A stretch of 5,282 nucleotides of DNA from contig JASHYS010000198.1 in the NCBI GenBank assembly GCA_030042915.1, positions 1 to 5,282 of the forward strand. The letters are read 5' to 3'. Numbering within the stretch: position 1 is the first letter of the stretch; every line of letters starts with the position of its first letter. Shown here one piece after another: positions 1-3,867 of this stretch. The DNA is from Acidobacteriaceae bacterium. GTDB lineage: Bacteria; Acidobacteriota; Terriglobia; Terriglobales; Acidobacteriaceae. The notes under the pieces are model-generated. The model was not told the origin of the DNA. It saw only the letters and a program-made list of their open reading frames with translations, and ran no database searches. A program made the position numbers and the translations under genes.

Positions 1-920
1 AGCGCGGCAAAAAACAGCCGTGCGCGCTCGCGAAGCTGGAGTGTGAGTGCAGGGAGCTGTGATGACCCTGCCTTGCCACGCAGCAGCACATCGGTATCGT
101 GTGCAAAGTCCTCGATACGCGCATTGGAAAGCGAGCGGCCGAAGTATTGCGAGGCGACTTCTTCGAGCTCATGAGCCTCGTCGAAGATAACCGCGGCGGC
201 TTCGGGCAGGATGCCGGCGTCGGGAGCGGCTGCGGCCATCTCGCGCACGGCGGCGTCGGCGAAAAACAGGTGGTGATTGACGATGATGAGATCGGCTTCC
301 TGCGCGCGCCGCCGCATCTCGGTGACAAAGCAGCGGCGGTAGTCAGGACAGGTTGTTCCCAGGCAGGCTTCGGAGCGCGCGTCGAGCTTGTGCCAGAGCG
401 CGCTGGTCTCGGGCAGCGCGGAAAGCTCGGCGCGATCGCCGGTCCCGGTAGTTCGTTCCCACTCGGCGATCTGCTGGTACTCATCGATCTCGTCCAATCC
501 CGATAAGACGGGCTGGTCGCGCAGCGCGTAAAGTTTGCGGCGGCAGAGGTAGTTGGCGCGGCCCTTCATGTAGCAGACGCGGAGCTCACCAAGGAGGCTT
601 TCGAGGAAAGGCACGTCGCGAAAGTAGAGCTGGTCCTGAAGGGCCTTGGTGCCGGTGGAGACGATGACGCGCTGGCCGGTGCGCAGCGCGGGGAGCAGGT
701 AGGCGAGTGTCTTTCCGGTGCCCGTGCCGGCTTCGACAATGAGGTGACGGCGCTCGGCAAGAGCGCGCTCCACCGCTTTGGCCATCTCGTATTGCCCGGG
801 GCGGTGCTCGTAGGGCAGAGGCGAACGGGCGAGGATGCCGCCCGGCGCGAAGAATTCGTGCAATGTTGGGAGGGCCCGGGCTGAGGAGTCGGTGGAGAGC
901 ATGGAGAGCGCTGCTTCCAT
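1..920 (-). CDS. dinG: DinG/XPD-family Fe-S ATP-dependent DNA helicase (partial, C-terminus off the left edge)
   Basis: About 306 N-terminal residues are present; the rest lies left of the window. Visible in order: an N-terminal 'HRPGQYEMAKAV' segment (Q-motif-like region, 39-50); Walker A 'EAGTGTGKT' (63-71, Lys70); motif Ia around 'VSTGTKALQDQL' (87-98); four cysteines C126, C186, C191 and C197, whose last three are spaced +5 and +6 as in DinG-type 4Fe-4S domains; 'VNHHLFF' (214-220); and Walker B/DEAH box 'FDEAHELEEVA' (246-256). Family knowledge: these are superfamily 2 5'-3' helicases that unwind D-loops, R-loops and damaged DNA in the cytoplasm. The ATG at 920 is the first start after an in-frame stop at 1011-1013. 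It has no clear Shine-Dalgarno, so the ATG at 902 (Met7) is a possible alternative. The gene lies 183 bp downstream of the DUF4242 gene on the same strand, with a repeat array between them. DinG and YoaA types cannot be separated without the C-terminus. Confidence 0.93.
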   Translation of the reverse strand, partial: MEAALSMLSTDSSARALPTLHEFFAPGGILARSPLPYEHRPGQYEMAKAVERALAERRHLIVEAGTGTGKTLAYLLPALRTGQRVIVSTGTKALQDQLYFRDVPFLESLLGELRVCYMKGRANYLCRRKLYALRDQPVLSGLDEIDEYQQIAEWERTTGTGDRAELSALPETSALWHKLDARSEACLGTTCPDYRRCFVTEMRRRAQEADLIIVNHHLFFADAAVREMAAAAPDAGILPEAAAVIFDEAHELEEVASQYFGRSLSNARIEDFAHDTDVLLRGKAGSSQLPALTLQLRERARLFFAA

Positions 921-962
921 GATAAGAACTGGGGGCGCGGGAACAAAAAGGCAGCGACCAAC

Positions 963-1033
963 GGAACGAGGAACGAGGGAGCAAGAAAGCAGACGCCAAG
1001 GACTGAGGTACTAGGGGACTGAGAGACTAAGGC
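963..1033. repeat. Degenerate 8-bp tandem repeat array upstream of the helicase gene
   Basis: On the plus strand the cleanest part is 1002-1033, four phased octamers: ACTGAGGT, ACTAGGGG, ACTGAGAG, ACTAAGGC (consensus ACTRAGGN). Before it, 963-1001 is a looser series including GGAACGAG (963-970), a 7-base GAACGAG (971-977) and GGAGCAAG (978-985), in approximately the same 8-base rhythm. GGAGCAAG is exactly the consensus of the array inside der at 4410-4457. The run fills much of the 183-bp gap between the DUF4242 stop and the helicase start. No convincing promoter or terminator is visible there. The array lies entirely 5' of the helicase ATG. Confidence 0.65.
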
Positions 1034-1103
1034 AGATGGCGCGCAGAGACGAGGCGCACCAGCGCATGGACTGTGGATGCGAAGCGAGCGCTTTCCAGCC
1101 CGG

Positions 1104-1385
1104 TCAGGCCGGCGATTCGGCGGTGGTGGGGTCGATGACGCGCCGGACCCGTGCGACGCTATTGGCGGGGAAACCGCCCTGGCGCGCATGCTCGCGCACT
1201 ATCTCCTCGTTGGGAGCGATGTAGACGCAGTAAATCTTGTTGTCGGTAACAAAGCTCTGCAGCCACTGAATCTGGGGCCCGAGGTTGCGCAGGACAGAGC
1301 AGGATTTTTGTGAGACGGCCTGCAACTGATCTAAAGACATGGAGCCGGCTCCGGGGATTTCACGCTCAATGACGAACTTCGGCAC
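1104..1385 (-). CDS. DUF4242 family small protein (SCO4226-like nickel-binding type)
   Basis: A 93-residue soluble protein with no signal peptide or membrane segment. It reads 'MPKFVIEREIPGAG' at the N-terminus, a helix with 'LDQLQAVSQKSCSVL' (18-32), 'IQWLQSFVTDNKIYCVYIAP' (39-58), then 'NEEIVREHARQGGFPAN' (59-75) and 'VRRVIDP' near the end. This succession of strands and helices, with the E-x3-HAR-x-GGFPAN stretch, is how I recognise DUF4242. Family knowledge: members are small ferredoxin-like alpha/beta proteins, one of which (SCO4226 of Streptomyces) is described as nickel-binding. Metal binding by this copy is inference. The start is GTG at 1383-1385, supported by a perfect AGGAGGT six bases upstream; no ATG start is available. 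An extended -10 promoter lies about 35 bp upstream. It is divergent from the membrane protein gene and may be co-transcribed with the helicase. Confidence 0.85.
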   Translation of the reverse strand: MPKFVIEREIPGAGSMSLDQLQAVSQKSCSVLRNLGPQIQWLQSFVTDNKIYCVYIAPNEEIVREHARQGGFPANSVARVRRVIDPTTAESPA

Positions 1386-1419
1386 GATGCGACCTCCTGG
1401 GGATCTGGGAATTGGCCTA

Positions 1420-1428
1420 GTTATAGCA
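1420..1428 (-). promoter_or_regulatory. Extended -10 promoter for the DUF4242 gene
   Basis: The minus strand reads TGCTATAAC, matching the extended -10 consensus TGnTATAAT at all but the last base. No recognisable -35 box lies 16-18 bp further upstream, which is common for extended -10 promoters. The predicted start near 1413 gives a leader of about 27 bases carrying the strong AGGAGGT ribosome-binding site. Confidence 0.45.
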
Positions 1429-1475
1429 GATGCTGGTTGGCCGAGCAGAAGAAATCACGGTATCTGATTCCAAGG

Positions 1476-1497
1476 CTCCAAACCGGCCGGTTGGGAG
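1476..1497. promoter_or_regulatory. 22-bp near-perfect palindrome, candidate operator
   Basis: The left half-site CTCCAAACCGG and right half-site CCGGTTGGGAG are reverse complements at 10 of 11 positions (mismatch at 1480/1493). The core 1481-1492, AACCGGCCGGTT, is a perfect 12-bp palindrome. It sits in the 153-bp divergent region and ends immediately before the TATGAT box at 1498-1503, where a repressor would overlap the -35/spacer region of a plus-strand promoter. No regulator gene is visible in the window to pair with it. The symmetry is directly seen; the operator role is inferred. Confidence 0.45.
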
Positions 1498-1503
1498 TAT
1501 GAT
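1498..1503 (+). promoter_or_regulatory. Possible -10 box (TATGAT) for the membrane protein gene
   Basis: TATGAT matches the TATAAT consensus at 5 of 6 positions and lies 35 bp before the GTG start. No -35 box is found at 16-18 bp spacing, and there is no TGn extension, so it would be weak or activator-dependent. The palindrome at 1476-1497 covers the place where the -35 should be. Confidence 0.28.
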
Positions 1504-1538
1504 GTAGGCGCTTCCCCAGGCTACCTTGAGGTGCGATT

Positions 1539-3377
1539 GTGAGCACGAAGCCTGTTTGCTTGGGAAGCATGGAAGACTGGCGGCCGGCGTTGTTGGAGTC
1601 GCTGCGTAACTGTGGCGTTCAGCGTGAAAAGGTGAGTTGGTGGCGGCGGGTGTTCCTCTTGCTGGCACTCATCTTCATAGCCGGCTTCCCGGCGTTGATT
1701 GTCGGAGCCGTTGAGCTTTTTACCCAGGATCCTAATCTCGTGCAAATCCTCACCTGGGTGTATCGGGTGGCGATGGTCCTGCTGACACTTGTGTGGCTCG
1801 ATCGCGCCCGAAGACAGTTGCTTCAGATGAGGGCGCAGTCCGCGCTCGCGGTGCTCGAGTCGCCAAAGGCCAAACGTCCCGTTTTCTATCTTCGCTCCTT
1901 TGCGCTTGACGCCAGCATCGCCAAGCCGACGTTGCTCCAAAAACTCTTTTCGCTTCCGAATGACGAACAGAAGGTCACGGCGCAGCTCCGCAAGCTGGGT
2001 CCGGTGATCGCCATCGGCAGGCCAGGCGAGAAACTGCCCGCGCTCGGAGCGGCGCGATTCTACGCGAGCGACGATTTGTGGCACGCCAAGGTTGCAGACG
2101 TCGTCAACGCATCGCAACTTGTCTTTTGGGCGAGCGGAGTTACGGAGGGGCTGCGGTGGGAGATTTCGCACCTCATTGGAACTCTGCCGCCCGAAAAGCT
2201 TGTGCTGTGGGCGCACCCGCAGCTTCTGCACCTGGGTGCCGCGGAACGTGAGGCGGAGTGGAAGAAATTCATTGGCGCCCTGGGCGGAGTTTTCCCTAAA
2301 CCCTTGCCAGAGTCCCTGGGAGACGCGCGATTCTTTTGCTTCGCAGCAGACTGGACGCCGATTCCCATTGCTCCCAGTTGGCGGGGACCTGTCCGGGCTT
2401 TGAGGTCGTTCTTCAGCCCACTGGGGTCGGCAATGCGCACGGTGCGGCGCATCAAACAGGGCAAAATCGCCCCGCAGCAAGTCGCCTATCACCACGCCGA
2501 GCGGGACCTGAGAGAAAGCGATTTCGCACGACTTATTGGAGTTGGCGACAAAAGTATACGTTGGCCCAACGTGATCGTCTTTGCCATTGCGAAGGCGGCG
2601 GTACTGCCCGTTTCGCTTTGTCTTTTTGCTTTGGTGATTTGTGTGACCGACCAGCCTGAACTTGCGTCGAATTTTAGCTTTATGCCGTGGAGACTGGTTC
2701 CTGGTGCGCTTCTGTTCGCAACCATGCAGGCGGCGTGCACAGTGATCGCGTTCCGCAAGATACGGAGCTGGAAACGGGCCGCGATTGCGACGGCAACGGC
2801 GTTCACGCTGCTGCTCCCACTGGGGGTGATGTCAGATCCGCGTGCGCTTAGCGAATTGCGGTACAGCGATCAATATCTGTTCGGGCCCGGCGGCACTCAG
2901 CTGATTTTCAATGTTCTTGTCCTGGGGACACAGTCCCTGGTGTGTGTGAGCGCCGGATTGCTGGTGTTAGCTTATGCGGTCAAGAGGTATATGCCGCTGG
3001 CAAAAGCTCTGCTGCTCGGCGAGCTTGGCGGCAGCGTCTTGGCATGGTCTGCTTTCCTCTTTATTCCCAGGCTGTGCAGCTCTCTTGTTTTTTCTATCAG
3101 TCGGCCGGTATCGCCTGCCGATCTCATTTACCGCCTCCTGGGCTTTCTGCTGCTCCCCATCGTGGCCCCTCTTGGCGGAGTTTATGACACTCTGGTCCGG
3201 GCGTCTCAGCACGATCTTGGACCGCGGGTGAACGAGATTTTGGGTCTTGATCGCGACTTTGTAGGCCTCATGATCTCGAGTCTGGTATTCCCGGTGGCTC
3301 TCTGGGTAGGGACCAGGATAGTTGGCACCCTCGATCATCGGATACCTGAGTCGGCCGGTGTCGAAGCAAGGGTGTGA
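1539..3377 (+). CDS. Polytopic membrane protein with internal Rossmann-like (TIR/NDT-like?) soluble domain
   Basis: 612 residues, function not known. Two hydrophobic segments (about 37-60 and 69-87) are followed by the basic stretch 'DRARRQLLQMR', which places residues ~88-340 in the cytoplasm. Further hydrophobic segments follow at roughly 344-369, 384-405, 413-430, 453-481, 489-510, 529-548 and 575-597, so about nine in all. The soluble domain begins 'RPVFYLRSFALD' (113-124) and continues 'GPVIAIGRPGEKLPALGA' (154-171), 'RFYASDDLW' (173-181), 'NASQLVFWASGVTEGLRWEI' (190-209) and 'EKLVLWAHP' (219-227). I recognise this pattern (YLRSF, GPVhAhGxPGExLPxLGAxRxY, GxTxGLxWE) from uncharacterised membrane proteins of several phyla. 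Its hydrophobic strands, each followed by a conserved loop, suggest a Rossmann-like fold akin to TIR or nucleoside deoxyribosyltransferase domains, with Glu208 as a candidate catalytic residue; this is inference. The GTG start has GAGGT (1528-1532) six bases upstream; ATG at 1569 is the alternative. By eye the gene is less GC-rich than its flanks. Confidence 0.85.
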   Translation: MSTKPVCLGSMEDWRPALLESLRNCGVQREKVSWWRRVFLLLALIFIAGFPALIVGAVELFTQDPNLVQILTWVYRVAMVLLTLVWLDRARRQLLQMRAQSALAVLESPKAKRPVFYLRSFALDASIAKPTLLQKLFSLPNDEQKVTAQLRKLGPVIAIGRPGEKLPALGAARFYASDDLWHAKVADVVNASQLVFWASGVTEGLRWEISHLIGTLPPEKLVLWAHPQLLHLGAAEREAEWKKFIGALGGVFPKPLPESLGDARFFCFAADWTPIPIAPSWRGPVRALRSFFSPLGSAMRTVRRIKQGKIAPQQVAYHHAERDLRESDFARLIGVGDKSIRWPNVIVFAIAKAAVLPVSLCLFALVICVTDQPELASNFSFMPWRLVPGALLFATMQAACTVIAFRKIRSWKRAAIATATAFTLLLPLGVMSDPRALSELRYSDQYLFGPGGTQLIFNVLVLGTQSLVCVSAGLLVLAYAVKRYMPLAKALLLGELGGSVLAWSAFLFIPRLCSSLVFSISRPVSPADLIYRLLGFLLLPIVAPLGGVYDTLVRASQHDLGPRVNEILGLDRDFVGLMISSLVFPVALWVGTRIVGTLDHRIPESAGVEARV

Positions 3378-3427
3378 GTTCGGTCGCCTTCTCGATGTAG
3401 GATGGGGCGAATTGGGACGGGGGAGTC

Positions 3428-3688
3428 TCAGCCGAAGTCGGGGTCATTGCCGGACTCGGCAGCCTGATATTCATCAGCGGGCAGAACCTGGCTGTGGCGC
3501 GAGTCGAGCCATTGGCCGATGAGGAGAACTGTGTCAGGATCGGAGGCGGCTTCTTCGTCAATGCCCTGCGCGGATTTGAGCAGGCGCTTGCGGACTTCGG
3601 CGGCGCGCTGGGCGGCCATGGCACGCTCGTTGCCTGCCGCGTAGGCACTCAAGGGGTGTTGTCCGATAGCAGCGGGATGAACGTGCAT
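3428..3688 (-). CDS. Small conserved-looking protein of unknown function (86 aa)
   Basis: I do not recognise a named family. The product has no membrane segment or signal peptide. After 'MHVHPAAIGQHPLSAYAAGN' comes a probable amphipathic helix rich in Ala, Arg and Lys (about 20-43, 'ERAMAAQRAAEVRKRLLKSA'). An acidic segment 'GIDEEAASDPDT' (42-53), a second hydrophobic/aromatic segment 'VLLIGQWLDSRHS' (54-66) and a polar tail ending 'GNDPDFG' follow. The ATG at 3688 is chosen because GGAGG lies six bases upstream. The frame stays open to 3766, but that extension is Pro/Arg-rich and lacks a ribosome-binding site. The stop is 50 bp from the stop of the convergent membrane protein gene, and its 5' side is divergent from der. 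The ribosome-binding site lies in a 6-bp hairpin. Confidence 0.6.
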   Translation of the reverse strand: MHVHPAAIGQHPLSAYAAGNERAMAAQRAAEVRKRLLKSAQGIDEEAASDPDTVLLIGQWLDSRHSQVLPADEYQAAESGNDPDFG

Positions 3689-3692
3689 GGCG

Positions 3693-3708
3693 CGCCTCCG
3701 GCGAGGCG
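3693..3708 (-). promoter_or_regulatory. Hairpin holding the Shine-Dalgarno of the 86-aa gene
   Basis: In the minus-strand mRNA, CGCCTC and GAGGCG form a 6-bp, nearly all G-C stem around a GCCG loop. The GGAGG ribosome-binding site spans the last loop base and the 3' arm, and the stem ends four bases before the ATG. A second GCCTC upstream (complement of 3711-3715) could pair with the same GAGGC. The pairing is seen in the sequence; any translational control is inferred. Confidence 0.35.
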
Positions 3709-3780
3709 TGAGGCAAGTTGGATGCCTGTTTGGCGGGACCAAGGTAAGGAAACTCTCAGGCGCCATCGCGGCGGCTCAGA

Positions 3781-3809
3781 TTGACCCATCCGCTGCGACA
3801 AAAGATACT
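3781..3809 (+). promoter_or_regulatory. Sigma-70-like promoter for der
   Basis: TTGACC (3781-3786, 5 of 6 matches to TTGACA) and GATACT (3804-3809, 4 of 6 to TATAAT) are separated by exactly 17 bp. Transcription starting near 3816 would give a leader of about 50 bases before the TTG start of der. This is the best plus-strand promoter match I found in the window. Confidence 0.55.
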
Positions 3810-3867
3810 GAGGCAGGACTGAGCTGCCATTTTTTCCACTCCGGCTTGCGATTCCAGGAGAAAAACT

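Noticed and set aside
1068..1103. Terminator after the DUF4242 gene
   Set aside because: Only a short AAGCG/CGCTT dyad with a two-base spacer is present, with no T run. That is too weak to call and would leave co-transcription with the helicase possible.
566..1189. 207-residue minus-strand frame spanning the helicase start and the octamer array
   Set aside because: It overlaps the helicase in a different frame, and its Ser/Pro/Leu-rich sequence is what the 8-bp repeats give when translated. No ribosome-binding site or motif was seen.
1521..2495. 324-residue open frame antisense to the membrane protein gene
   Set aside because: The plus-strand frame has a ribosome-binding site, coherent membrane segments and a conserved-looking domain. 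The antisense product is low in hydrophobic residues and Arg/Gln-rich with no motif.
3378..3427. Bidirectional terminator between the convergent genes
   Set aside because: I looked for a stem followed by a T run on either strand and found neither; any termination here is not visible as an intrinsic terminator.
3689..3780. Glycine-riboswitch-like AAACTCTCAGG on the plus strand (3750-3760)
   Set aside because: This resembles the 3' end of a glycine aptamer, but there is no GGGAGAG partner upstream and no recognisable internal GCCGAAGG-type segment. It also lies upstream of the likely der promoter, and der is not a glycine-regulated gene.
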